Shown here: one piece after another, positions 26,501 through 35,561 of the stretch
How the letters are laid out: the number at the start of each line of letters is the position of its first letter
Numbering within the stretch: the stretch's first letter is position 1
Assembly (NCBI RefSeq): GCF_025426255.1
Contig: NZ_CP104861.1
Span: forward strand, 186,001-250,000
From: Pseudomonas fragi
GTDB taxonomy: Bacteria; Pseudomonadota; Gammaproteobacteria; Pseudomonadales; Pseudomonadaceae
Length of the DNA stretch: 64,000 bases
Direction: 5' to 3'
Translations under genes and position numbers: made by a program
The notes under the pieces: generated by a model
The model's input: only the letters and a program-made list of their open reading frames with translations
What the model was told of the DNA's origin: nothing
The model's database searches: none

Positions 26501-28410
26501 GTGATGAGGCTTCGCGCTGGAAAGAGAAATACCTGAAAAGCGTCGAGCAGCAAGACAAGCTGGAGCGGCGCTGGAATGCTCGTCTCGACTTGCTGCGCCG
26601 TGGTTTGGTGCGCAGCACCTTGGCGGCTGAAGGCACCGATCGCACCGTCGACCAGTGCATGAAAGAAATGCGTGAAGCGGTGCGCACCAATGAAATGGAC
26701 GCTGCCTTGGCCGCTTTGCTGCCACGTCTTGAAAAAGCCGTGCTCGACTCCGAGCAGCGGCGCGAAACCCGGGTTGAGCAGGTCAGCGTTGCGCTCAATA
26801 CCCTGGTGACGCAACTGCAAGCGTTAGCGCTGCCTCGCGAAGTCAGCAAGCCGCTCAAGGCCTTTGCCAAACAGCTCGATCACCGGGTAACCCACGCCCG
26901 TGAGCTACCGCTGCTACTGGACGAACTCAGCCGTTTGCAGGGGCAGGCACTGGCGCCGCAGCTCAATGGCGCAGAAGCACCCAAGCCGGGCTTGCTGCAG
27001 CGCCTGTTCGGGGCGCAAGAAACCGACAAGGCGGCGAGCGAGCCAATTACGGTGTCGGTTGCCGAGCCCCATACGGCGAAAGCTCCTGCCACGCCGGTTG
27101 CCGTCAAACCGCTGGCAGCGCCCATTGCGCAGCCTGAACCGCTGTTGACGCCAACGGCTGCAAGCGAGGATCAGGCCTCAGTACTTCACGAGCCAGAGGA
27201 GCTGGTTCCTGAGGTGCCGGATGAACAGGCATCCAGCGGCGCGCTTGAATCATTAGTGGCGCTGGTCGAGCAGCCACCGGATGAAACGGCTGACAGCCCG
27301 CAGGCTGAGTCGGTTGAGGTCGATGCCGTCCATGCACTGCCTGAAAGTCCGGAACCCTCCTACAGCAGCGTCGCGCTGCATATTGAATCGACATTACTCG
27401 GACTGTTGAGCGGCCTGTCGCTGCCCGAGCACCACCGCCCCCAAGCCGAGGCGATGCGTAAGCGTCTTGAAAAAGGGCTTAACTGGTACGAATTACTGCC
27501 GATCCTCGACGACCTTGCGGTCTTGATGCTGGCGATTACTGATAGTGGTCAACATGAGTTCGAGACGTATCTCAAACAGCTCAACGGGCGTCTTGAGTCG
27601 TTTCAGAACAACCTTCAGGCCGCCAGTGAGGGGCATGCCGAAGGACGCTCTGCCGCCGACGACTTGCATACCCAACTGCGCGAACACGTCGATGGTTTGC
27701 AAAACAGTGTGCAGGACGCCGTGGACCTCAACAGTCTCAAGCACCTCCTGGAAAACCGCCTCGAAGGGTTGCTGGGCACGATGGACCATCACCAGCAGCA
27801 GCGCGCTATTCGCGAACAGGAAGTTTCAGCCCATCTGCAAGGGTTGGCCGAGCGTATCGCGCATATGGAGCAGCAGGCCCAAGGCTATCGTGAACACCTT
27901 GAAGAGCAGCGCCAGAAAGCATTGATCGACCCCCTCACCGGCTTACCTAACCGGGCGGCCTGGGGGGAACGTCTGCAATATGAGGTCGAACAGTGGCAAA
28001 CCCACGGCAACCCCCTGCTGATTGCCATGCTCGACCTCGATCACTTCAAGCGCATCAATGATGGCTACGGTCATCTGGCAGGCGACAAGGTACTCAAGAT
28101 CATTGCCGCCCAGTTGCGCAAGCACCTGCGTCCAGCTGATTTTGTTGCGCGTTTTGGTGGCGAGGAATTTGTCTTGTTGATCCCTGGTACAACGCCTGAG
28201 GCGGGCTTGCAGCAGCTTGAAAAACTGCGCGCGGCGATCGAGGCGTGTCCGTTCCACTTCAAGGGCGAGCCCGTGACCGTTACCACCTCTATCGGTGTAT
28301 CGGCGTTCAGGGTGGGTGATCGCAGCGATCATGTGCTCAAACGGGCAGATGAAGCGTTATATCGGGCCAAGAATCGTGGCCGCAATTGCGTAGCCACCGA
28401 GTTCCTGTAA
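26497..28410 (+). CDS. Diguanylate cyclase (GGDEF) with long helical N-terminus
   Basis: The 637-residue protein makes the second messenger c-di-GMP. About the first 460 residues form coiled-coil segments separated by a low-complexity Pro/Ala/Glu stretch (about 165-295); I see no membrane segment. The catalytic GGDEF domain occupies about 475-635, with the active signature GGEEF and an inhibitory I-site RPAD five residues upstream, so product feedback is expected. It matches PA5487 (DgcH-type) in position. Confidence 0.92.
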   Translation: MSDEASRWKEKYLKSVEQQDKLERRWNARLDLLRRGLVRSTLAAEGTDRTVDQCMKEMREAVRTNEMDAALAALLPRLEKAVLDSEQRRETRVEQVSVALNTLVTQLQALALPREVSKPLKAFAKQLDHRVTHARELPLLLDELSRLQGQALAPQLNGAEAPKPGLLQRLFGAQETDKAASEPITVSVAEPHTAKAPATPVAVKPLAAPIAQPEPLLTPTAASEDQASVLHEPEELVPEVPDEQASSGALESLVALVEQPPDETADSPQAESVEVDAVHALPESPEPSYSSVALHIESTLLGLLSGLSLPEHHRPQAEAMRKRLEKGLNWYELLPILDDLAVLMLAITDSGQHEFETYLKQLNGRLESFQNNLQAASEGHAEGRSAADDLHTQLREHVDGLQNSVQDAVDLNSLKHLLENRLEGLLGTMDHHQQQRAIREQEVSAHLQGLAERIAHMEQQAQGYREHLEEQRQKALIDPLTGLPNRAAWGERLQYEVEQWQTHGNPLLIAMLDLDHFKRINDGYGHLAGDKVLKIIAAQLRKHLRPADFVARFGGEEFVLLIPGTTPEAGLQQLEKLRAAIEACPFHFKGEPVTVTTSIGVSAFRVGDRSDHVLKRADEALYRAKNRGRNCVATEFL

Positions 28411-28438
28411 ATCCCGAGCCATCGAAATTCCGAATTTC

Positions 28439-28516
28439 TGTAGCCGCTGTCGAGCTCCGCGAGGCTGCGATCAATAGCCAGGTAATCGCAGCCTCGCGGA
28501 GCTCGACAGCGGCTAC
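28439..28516. repeat. Complete 'GCAGCGGCTAC' type inverted repeat
   Basis: TGTAGCCGCTGTCGAGCTCC... (28439-28471) is the perfect reverse complement of 28484-28516, giving a 33-bp arm and a 12-base loop. It could end transcription of the diguanylate cyclase unit. Confidence 0.85.
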
Positions 28517-28618
28517 ATTAAAGAGGTGAGGAACCTCTCCTTTAGCCCCATACAGCTGCGGGACAAGGCCGGTGAGGTATGCTTGTCGATTAATTGTTTA
28601 GTTGTGTTGTCATCGCCC

Positions 28619-29398
28619 ATGAAATTTTCAGCTCTGCTCTTGTCCCTTGCCCTGCTGGCTGGTTGCAGCAACGGCTTGCGCATGGATACCAGTCATCCTT
28701 CGGTCAATCACGACAGCCGCGTGCAGTTCGTGGTGCTTCATTACACCTCAACCTCCCTGGAGCGCTCGCTGGAGTTGCTAACCAGTGGGCCTGTCAGCAG
28801 TCACTACCTGGTGGGCGATACACCACCGACGATTTACCGGCTGGTCGATGAAAACCAGCGCGCCTGGCACGCGGGCGAAAGCCAGTGGAAAGGTCGCACA
28901 TGGCTCAACTCCACCTCCATCGGTATTGAAATCGTCAACAAGGGCTTTCGCGATACGCCACAAGGACGCGTCTGGTATCCCTACACCGAAGGTCAGATCC
29001 AGTCTGTCATCGCGTTACTTAAAGACATCACCACCCGCTACAAGATCGCCCCGCACAACATCGTTGGCCACAGCGATATAGCGCCACTGCGCAAGCTCGA
29101 TCCGGGCCCGCTGTTTCCCTGGAAGCGTCTGGCCGATGCAGGCTTTGGCATGTGGCCTAACGCTCAGGCAGTCGCTCAGGAGCAGGCGTTGTTCGCCTAC
29201 GCGTTGCCGAGCATTACCTGGTTCCAGCAGCAACTGGCGCAGTTGGGCTATGAGACCCCGCAAACCGGGGAGCTGGATGTTGCAACGCGCCACGTGCTGG
29301 CGGCATTCCAGATGCACTTCAGGCCCTCACGCTTCGATGGCACGCCCGATGCTGAAAGTGCGGCTATCTTGAAAGTCCTGAACACGCAAAAACAATAA
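28619..29398 (+). CDS. ampDh2: N-acetylmuramoyl-L-alanine amidase, AmpDh2-like lipoprotein
   Basis: The enzyme cleaves the amide between MurNAc and the stem peptide of murein. The 259-residue protein has a lipobox (LLAGC, Cys near residue 17), then an amidase_2 domain with zinc ligands visible as VLHYTS, AWHAGES and VGHSDIAP, and a C-terminal peptidoglycan-binding helix domain (about 195-257). The ATG at 28619 gives the lipoprotein signal; the longer frame upstream does not. Its neighbour kinB-algB matches PA5485-PA5483. Confidence 0.9.
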   Translation: MKFSALLLSLALLAGCSNGLRMDTSHPSVNHDSRVQFVVLHYTSTSLERSLELLTSGPVSSHYLVGDTPPTIYRLVDENQRAWHAGESQWKGRTWLNSTSIGIEIVNKGFRDTPQGRVWYPYTEGQIQSVIALLKDITTRYKIAPHNIVGHSDIAPLRKLDPGPLFPWKRLADAGFGMWPNAQAVAQEQALFAYALPSITWFQQQLAQLGYETPQTGELDVATRHVLAAFQMHFRPSRFDGTPDAESAAILKVLNTQKQ

Positions 29399-29406
29399 CG
29401 CTCCTG

Positions 29407-31197
29407 TTATAGCAGCGGGAGCGCCATGTAAAACTGCGTGCCCTGGCCGGGGCGCGAGTACACCCCGATGCGTCCACCGTGCAGTTGCACGATCTCTTTG
29501 CACAACGCCAGCCCAAGGCCAGCACCGCCCTTTTTACGCCCCACTTGCACAAAGGGCTCGAAAATACGTCCTTGCTGGCTATAGGCGATGCCTTCGCCAT
29601 TGTCTTCGACGCTCATGATTACCCGCTCGCCATGACGGCGGGCCTGCAGCCGGATTTGCCCGCCGTTGGCGGTATGGCGCAAGGCGTTATCCAGCAGGTT
29701 GTCCAGCACTCGTTCCAGTTGGGCCTCATCGGCATTGAGGGCAGGCAATGGCTGTTGCAGGTCGATGATCAACTCGATATTTCTGGCGGCTGCAGGCGCT
29801 GCCAATCGGGCGCGGGCGTGTTCGAGCATGTCCTGAATATTACAGGGAGCGAGTTTGAGTTTTTGCATGCCGTTTTGATAACGGGAGAAGTTCAGCAGGT
29901 CGTTGATCAACTGCATCAGGCGCTGCATTTCTTCGTTGACGGTATTGAGCAAGTCGGTTTCACGGGACTGTGGATCGAACCGCGCGCGCTCCAAAAACAG
30001 GCCGAACGCCATATGCATGCCGGTCACTGGGGTACGCAACTCGTGGGAGGCGCGCAGTACGAACTCGCTGCGCACGCGCTCAAAGGCGCGTTGCTCGGTC
30101 ACGTCATGCAGCACCATTACAGCACCGAGAATCGGTCCTTTAGGCTGGCTGACTGGGGTCAGGCTGTAGGTCAGCAGGCGATTTTCGCCCTCGATGTCGA
30201 CACTCAAGTCTTCCGGCAACCGCTCGAGGCTGCCACCGCGCAGCACGGTCTGCAGTTGCTGGTCGAGCTCCTGGCGTTTCAGCGCTTCGCCCAGTGGCTG
30301 GCCAAGACGGCTTTCATCCCAGCCCAGTTGTCGTTGTGCCACCGGGTTCAAATGCTCAAGCCGACCCTGCTGATCGATCATCAACAGCCCGTCATCAATG
30401 CTGTCGAGCACCGCCTGAAGGCGTTGCTGACCCGCCAGCAGTTCGTCGACATTGGTTGCCTGATGCTGGCGTAAAGCCTCGGCCATGATGCCAAAGCGCC
30501 GTGTCAGCAGGTTCATTTCAGTGGCGGAAGAGAGCGGTAGCACCACCTCGAAGTTGCCTTTGCCAATGTTATCGGCGGCTTTGGCCAGCGCCTCGATAGG
30601 TGCACCAAAACGCCTGGCAATACCGTGGGCGGTAATAAAGCCGATGATCAACACGGCAATGCCGACCATGCCCAGCAAAGAGGCAATGATCACGGCTCGA
30701 TCACGGGCCGAAGCCTGTGCCGCGTAGATATCGTCGAGTGCACGGCGATGCTCGGCAATCAGGCCGTTGCGCAATTGATTGAATCGGCTCGAAAGCTCCT
30801 GGTCACTGCTCAGATTGAGCTGGGCGTCGTCAGCCTGGTTGAGCGCCAGCAAAAAGTTTTCGTAGTCCACTCGGGCCTTGGCAAAACCGCTTTGCAAATG
30901 GTTTTTGCGCTCGTGCTCAATGCCTTCATCGAGCAGTTTCAGATACTCCTGGGTCGATGCCTGCAACGCTTTCTGGTCTGGCTGGTTGTGCAACATCAGG
31001 ACCAGTTGGTCACCCAGGGACTGACGCAGCTTGAGGCCCAGATCCAGGGTGATGAAGTTATTGCGGATCAATGCTTCCTGGCTTTTGGCCATTTGCATCA
31101 CGCTGACGACACCGAGCAGCAGTCCTAGCAGCGCCACTGTAATCAGCGCCGAAATGCTCAGGAACAGACGTGTACGCAGCTTGATCGCAAGTCTCAT
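29407..31197 (-). CDS. kinB: Sensor histidine kinase KinB
   Basis: KinB is the membrane sensor that phosphorylates, and under some conditions dephosphorylates, AlgB and restrains alginate production. The 596-residue protein has two membrane helices (about 10-32 and 163-183) around a periplasmic helical domain, then HAMP, a PAS domain, a dimerisation helix with phospho-acceptor ASHELRTPVTG, and an ATPase domain with N-box, DNGEGIA and GAGLGLAL. The start at 31197 overlaps nothing and lies seven bases after algB. Confidence 0.95.
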   Translation of the reverse strand: MRLAIKLRTRLFLSISALITVALLGLLLGVVSVMQMAKSQEALIRNNFITLDLGLKLRQSLGDQLVLMLHNQPDQKALQASTQEYLKLLDEGIEHERKNHLQSGFAKARVDYENFLLALNQADDAQLNLSSDQELSSRFNQLRNGLIAEHRRALDDIYAAQASARDRAVIIASLLGMVGIAVLIIGFITAHGIARRFGAPIEALAKAADNIGKGNFEVVLPLSSATEMNLLTRRFGIMAEALRQHQATNVDELLAGQQRLQAVLDSIDDGLLMIDQQGRLEHLNPVAQRQLGWDESRLGQPLGEALKRQELDQQLQTVLRGGSLERLPEDLSVDIEGENRLLTYSLTPVSQPKGPILGAVMVLHDVTEQRAFERVRSEFVLRASHELRTPVTGMHMAFGLFLERARFDPQSRETDLLNTVNEEMQRLMQLINDLLNFSRYQNGMQKLKLAPCNIQDMLEHARARLAAPAAARNIELIIDLQQPLPALNADEAQLERVLDNLLDNALRHTANGGQIRLQARRHGERVIMSVEDNGEGIAYSQQGRIFEPFVQVGRKKGGAGLGLALCKEIVQLHGGRIGVYSRPGQGTQFYMALPLL

Positions 31198-31204
31198 TGG
31201 ATGC

Positions 31205-32551
31205 TCACAGGTTGTACTGTTTACGTTTGCGGTACAGCGTCGAGGCGTCAATGCCCAGGGTCTTTGCCGCCTGATCCAGGGTTTCGCTGGTGGCCAGAAC
31301 GGCGCCGATATGGGCTTTTTCCAACTGATCCAGGCTCAGTGCCGCTCCAATACGCGGGGCATTGGGCGTGGTTTGCTCGGCCATGCCCAAGTGGCTGACT
31401 TCGACCACTTCCTGAGGGCAAATAATACTCGCACGCTCGACCACGTTGCGCAGCTCGCGAATATTGCCTGGCCAACGGTAATTGGCCAGCGCCAGCCGGG
31501 CTTCTTCGCTAAAGCCTCGGGCAGGGCGGGCGTATTCCTTGACGAAGCGGGCGAGAAAACGATCCGCCAGGGTCAGGATGTCTTCACTGCGTTCGCGCAG
31601 CGGTGGCAGGTGCAGGGTGATTACGTTCAGGCGGTAGAGCAAGTCCTCACGAAAACGGCCATCGCGCACCATGTCTTCAAGGTTGAGGTTGGTGGCGGCC
31701 AGAATCCGCACATCGGCACGGCGAGTCACGGGGTCGCCGACACGCTCGTATTCCTTGTCCTGAATAAAACGCAGCAGTTTTGGCTGAAGTGCCAGTGGGA
31801 AGTCGCCGATTTCATCCAGGAACAATGTCCCGCCATCAGCCTGATTAACCCGGCCTAGCGTGCTTTCGCTGGCCCCGGTAAATGCTCCGCGGGTGTGGCC
31901 GAACAGTTCGCTTTCCATAAGCTCTGCCGTCAATGACGGACAGTTAATAGTGACGCAGGACTTCTTGGCCCGTTTACTCCAGCCATGAATCGCCCGGGCC
32001 AGCTCGCCTTTACCGGTGCCGGATTCCCCGAGGATCAGAATATTGGCATCGGTCCCGGCAACCTGGCGGGCGGTTTCCAGCACCGCCATCATGGCCGGGC
32101 TGTGGGAGTCCAGACCGTCCTTGGGTTTGCGCACCTCGCCTTCCAGGGCTTCAAGGCGGGCAGACAACTGGCGCATTTCCAATTGCTTGGCTGTCGCCAG
32201 GCGTAATTGGTCTGGGCTGCACGGTTTGACCAGATAGTCTGCAGCACCGGCCTGAATCGCATCAACGGCGGTATCGACGGCCGAGTGGGCGGTGACAATC
32301 ACCACACGCATCCACGGTGCTTGAATGCGCATCTGGGCCAGCACATCCAGGCCGTTGTCCTCGCCCAAGCGCAGATCCAGAAAACACAGGTCGAACACCT
32401 GGCGTTGCAGCAGCGACTCGGCCTGCGCCGCGCTGTTGGCGGTGGCCACGGTGTAACCCTCATCTTCGAGGCAATAACGGAATGTACGCAGGATGGCGGA
32501 CTCGTCGTCGACCAGCAGAATGCGGCCCTGTTGCTCGTTGGCTGATTCCAT
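31205..32551 (-). CDS. algB: Alginate response regulator AlgB, NtrC family
   Basis: AlgB is a transcription factor for alginate and virulence control. The 448-residue protein has a receiver domain (phospho-acceptor Asp in CFLDLRL near residue 59), an AAA+ domain with ESGTGKGE and the sigma54-contact loop GAFTGAS, and a C-terminal Fis-type helix-turn-helix (TLGIDASTLYRKR). An intact GAFTGA loop means sigma54 activation is structurally possible. It is co-transcribed with kinB. Confidence 0.95.
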   Translation of the reverse strand: MESANEQQGRILLVDDESAILRTFRYCLEDEGYTVATANSAAQAESLLQRQVFDLCFLDLRLGEDNGLDVLAQMRIQAPWMRVVIVTAHSAVDTAVDAIQAGAADYLVKPCSPDQLRLATAKQLEMRQLSARLEALEGEVRKPKDGLDSHSPAMMAVLETARQVAGTDANILILGESGTGKGELARAIHGWSKRAKKSCVTINCPSLTAELMESELFGHTRGAFTGASESTLGRVNQADGGTLFLDEIGDFPLALQPKLLRFIQDKEYERVGDPVTRRADVRILAATNLNLEDMVRDGRFREDLLYRLNVITLHLPPLRERSEDILTLADRFLARFVKEYARPARGFSEEARLALANYRWPGNIRELRNVVERASIICPQEVVEVSHLGMAEQTTPNAPRIGAALSLDQLEKAHIGAVLATSETLDQAAKTLGIDASTLYRKRKQYNL

Positions 32552-32714
32552 TTCCTACGTTCCTCTATGAGTGATCTTGGTTAGTGTCGGAATAATCGGG
32601 CAAGTTGCATGATTTTTCAGGATTGATGCAGAGGCTAGCACTGAAGGCTGGGTGCTGCATGGAGCAACTGGCTGATTTCAAAGCTATTTAGGTTGAACTC
32701 CAGGAAGAAAAAAA

Positions 32715-32785
32715 TCCCCTTTGGAGCCGCAGGCTCGCTCCCACAGGTGGCTTGACCTTGAACAGAGTATCTATAGGCCTTCGTG
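32715..32785 (-). repeat. Composite REP fragment, inverted copy
   Basis: Read on the minus strand it gives TATAGATACTCTGTTCAAGG, then TCAAGCCACC and TGTGGGAGCGAGCCTGC. Related copies in the plus direction are at about 47635-47707 and 54336-54419. Confidence 0.65.
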
Positions 32786-32791
32786 CCTGCC

Positions 32792-32814
32792 AGGTCGTGC
32801 AAAACGCACGACCT
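32792..32814. promoter_or_regulatory. Upstream palindrome 1 (candidate enhancer)
   Basis: AGGTCGTGC-AAAAC-GCACGACCT is a perfect 9-bp inverted repeat centred at 32803, about 130 bases before the predicted sigma54 start point. Confidence 0.6.
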
Positions 32815-32826
32815 AAGTCGCGTATA

Positions 32827-32843
32827 TCGTGCAAGATGCGCGC
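32827..32843. promoter_or_regulatory. Upstream palindrome 2 (candidate enhancer)
   Basis: TCGTGC-AAGAT-GCGCGC repeats the core of palindrome 1 with two mismatches. Its centre (32835) lies 32 bases, about three helical turns, from the first. Confidence 0.5.
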
Positions 32844-32906
32844 AGAGTGCTTTTTGAAATGATAGTAAGTATCTGATTTATAAGCATTTTATCTTAGTTT
32901 AAGAGC

Positions 32907-32922
32907 TGGCACGCGACCTGCA
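32907..32922 (+). promoter_or_regulatory. Sigma54 (RpoN) -24/-12 promoter
   Basis: TGGCACG-CGAC-CTGCA matches TGGCACG-N4-TTGCA with one mismatch and the exact 12-base GG-to-GC spacing. Transcription should start near 32933. Confidence 0.8.
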
Positions 32923-32994
32923 ATCTCCTGTGTATAAAAGTCGCCAAAGCTGGCGACGTCACTACAAAGACCACGGGGTGGCAGGAGTTGGAGC

Positions 32995-33530
<536 letters not shown>

Positions 33531-33621
33531 AGATGTTCGCCCCTTCATTTAAAGCAATGGTCGCTGCCCTGTTAAAGGGCGGCGGCAGCGGATCATGAAA
33601 CCGGTTACATGCTTTGACTTT

Positions 33622-33645
33622 ACCAAGGGTTTACCTTGGTTTTTT
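33622..33645 (+). terminator. Terminator of the DUF1328 unit
   Basis: ACCAAGG-GTTTA-CCTTGGT is a perfect 7-bp stem followed by a T-run through 33645. Confidence 0.88.
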
Positions 33646-33690
33646 GTGCCTGTAGAAACTCTTCTGTCATACGTAATGTCTTATCAGGGT

Positions 33691-33936
33691 TCATTTTTTA
33701 AAAAATAAATGTGGCCTGAACCGTCCTTCGAAACGTCGACCGTATATCGACAAAGAGAAAAATAGCCCGTCCTTATATCTGAATTGTGTTGTCGGATATT
33801 TCTTGGATATATGCGGCTTTATGCCACCCCCGCCTTCGTCAAAAAGACCTTGAAACAGCCGGTCTACGGCGCTTATGTCGTCTATTCTGTGGAATCGCAA
33901 AAGAGGCGATTTGAGGTCTTGTCGGACAAAACCCAT
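33691..33936 (-). CDS. Doubtful small hypothetical ORF
   Basis: The frame encodes 81 residues rich in Phe, Arg and Lys with an FFSL stretch. It has no recognised domain, no clear ribosome site, and its start overlaps the ATGCCGATTCGGCAT palindrome. It may be chance or the remnant of a gene. I list it only because the surrounding 600 bases are otherwise empty. Confidence 0.2.
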   Translation of the reverse strand: MGFVRQDLKSPLLRFHRIDDISAVDRLFQGLFDEGGGGIKPHISKKYPTTQFRYKDGLFFSLSIYGRRFEGRFRPHLFFKK

Positions 33937-34139
33937 GCCGATTCGGCATAGGGTAGGCGTTTACGGCATTAGACGGCCACCTCATGCATGGGAATAGTTG
34001 CGCCTTTTTTCGCCTGCCAAAGAGCCTTTCTGGCTCGGTTTGGGCGACCTTCTACGGGGGTGGAGGTTTCAGATTTTTGCGCTTTGCGGCGCTCTAGTCT
34101 GAGCCTCTGCCCGAGTCCACTTGAAGTAAGGGTAATGAC

Positions 34140-35457
34140 ATGAAGAAGGCAAAACTTAGCCTCGCCTGGCAGATCCTGATTGGTCTGGTCCTCGGGATTG
34201 CAATCGGCGCGCTGCTTAACCATTTCAGTGCTGAAAAGGCCTGGTGGATCAGTAACGTTCTGCAACCTGCCGGCGATATCTTTATCCGTCTGATCAAGAT
34301 GATCGTAATCCCAATCGTGATTTCTTCACTGGTTGTCGGGATTGCAGGCGTGGGAGATGCGAAGAAACTCGGTCGCATCGGTCTTAAAACCATTCTTTAC
34401 TTCGAGGTGGTTACCACCATCGCGATTTTGGTCGGCCTGGTGCTGGCCAACGTGTTCCAACCCGGTGCCGGGATCGACATGAGCACCCTGGGCACGGTCG
34501 ATATCTCCAAATATGCAGCCACTGCTGCTGAAGTAACGCATGAACATGCGTTTATCGAGACCATCCTCAACCTGATCCCCTCGAACATCTTCGCGGCCAT
34601 GGCTCGCGGTGAGATGCTGCCGATCATCTTCTTCTCGGTGCTTTCGGTCTCGGCTTGTCGAGCCTGAACGCCGAACTGCGCGACCCTCTGGTGAAAACCT
34701 TCCAGGGCGTGTCCGAGTCGATGTTCAAAGTCACGCACATGATCATGAACTACGCGCCAATCGGTGTGTTCGCGCTGATCGCCGTGACGGTTGCCAACTT
34801 CGGTTTCGCCTCCCTGGTGCCATTGGCCAAGCTGGTGGTACTGGTTTACGCCGCCATCCTGTTCTTCGCCTTCGCAGTACTGGGCCTGATCGCCAAGCTG
34901 TTCGGTTTCTCCGTGATCAAGCTGATGCGCATCTTCAAGGATGAGCTGGTTCTGGCTTACTCCACTGCCAGCTCCGAAACCGTGCTGCCGCGTGTGATCG
35001 AGAAGATGGAAGCCTACGGCGCACCCAAGGCGATTTGCAGCTTTGTGGTTCCGACCGGCTACTCGTTCAACCTTGATGGTTCACGCTGTACCAAAGTATC
35101 GCGGCGATCTTTATCGCTCAGCTGTACGGTATCGACCTGTCGATCAGCCAGCAATTGCTGCTGGTGTTGACCCTGATGGTCACCTCCAAAGGCATCGCCG
35201 GTGTACCGGGCGTGTCTTTCGTGGTGCTGCTGGCCACCCTGGGCAGCGTGGGTATCCCGCTGGAAGGCCTGGCCTTTATCGCCGGTGTTGACCGTGTGAT
35301 GGACATGGCCCGTACTGCCCTGAACGTGATTGGTAACGCCTTGGCAGTACTGGTGATCTCGCGTTGGGAAGGCATGTACGACGACGCCAAGGGCGAGCGC
35401 TACTGGAACTCGCTGCCGCACTGGCGCAGCAAAGAAGCACTGCCAAAAGGCGAGTAA
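34140..35457 (+). pseudogene. gltP: Glutamate/proton symporter gene with two one-base deletions
   Basis: The dicarboxylate/amino acid:cation symporter (DAACS) family is plain in three frames. Residues 1-170 start MKKAKLSLAWQILIGLVLGI and carry PAGDIFIRLIKMIVIPIV. Near 34643 the expected SVLFGLGLSSLNAEL lacks one T in a T-run. The next frame keeps STASSETVLPRV and PTGYSFNLDG, then loses one base near 35083 where DGST(L)YQS is expected. The last frame has VPGVSFVVLLATLG and GVDRVMDMARTALNV. Restoring two bases gives 439 residues, the normal length, so the gene is otherwise intact. It is either freshly inactivated or contains sequencing errors. Confidence 0.88.
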
Positions 35458-35482
35458 TCGCCACGCGGTAGCTGCACTCCCA

Positions 35483-35514
35483 CAAACCCCGGACTTGTCC
35501 GGGGTTTGTTGTTT
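35483..35514 (+). terminator. Terminator after gltP
   Basis: CAAACCCCGGA-CTTG-TCCGGGGTTTG forms an 11-bp perfect stem followed by TTGTTT. Confidence 0.85.
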
Positions 35515-35561
35515 CTGGGGCTTGGCCGCTATCATTCGCCCATCTTCCAGGAGTTTTCTCG

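Larger units (their letters stand above)
32552..32994. other. Divergent intergenic region between algB and the small membrane-protein unit
   Basis: The 443-base gap holds no gene. It contains part of a REP composite (32715-32785), two related palindromes (32792-32814 and 32827-32843), an AT-rich stretch at 32855-32900, a sigma54 promoter (32907-32922) and a leader hairpin (32940-32957). Confidence 0.8.
33531..34139. other. Gene-poor 609-base stretch before gltP
   Basis: It contains a terminator (33622-33645), a doubtful minus-strand frame (33691-33936) and a palindrome ATGCCGA-T-TCGGCAT at 33935-33949. Nothing else is recognisable. Confidence 0.6.

Noticed and set aside
33533..33598. A 21-residue ORF (MFAPSFKAMVAALLKGGGSG...) after the DUF1328 gene
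   Set aside because: It has no ribosome site and its 3' half forms the GCTGCC...GGCAGC hairpin; more likely part of the 3' untranslated region.
33935..33949. Palindrome ATGCCGATTCGGCAT as an operator for gltP
   Set aside because: It lies about 190 bases upstream with no visible promoter next to it; such short palindromes occur by chance, so I only mention it in the intergenic entry.
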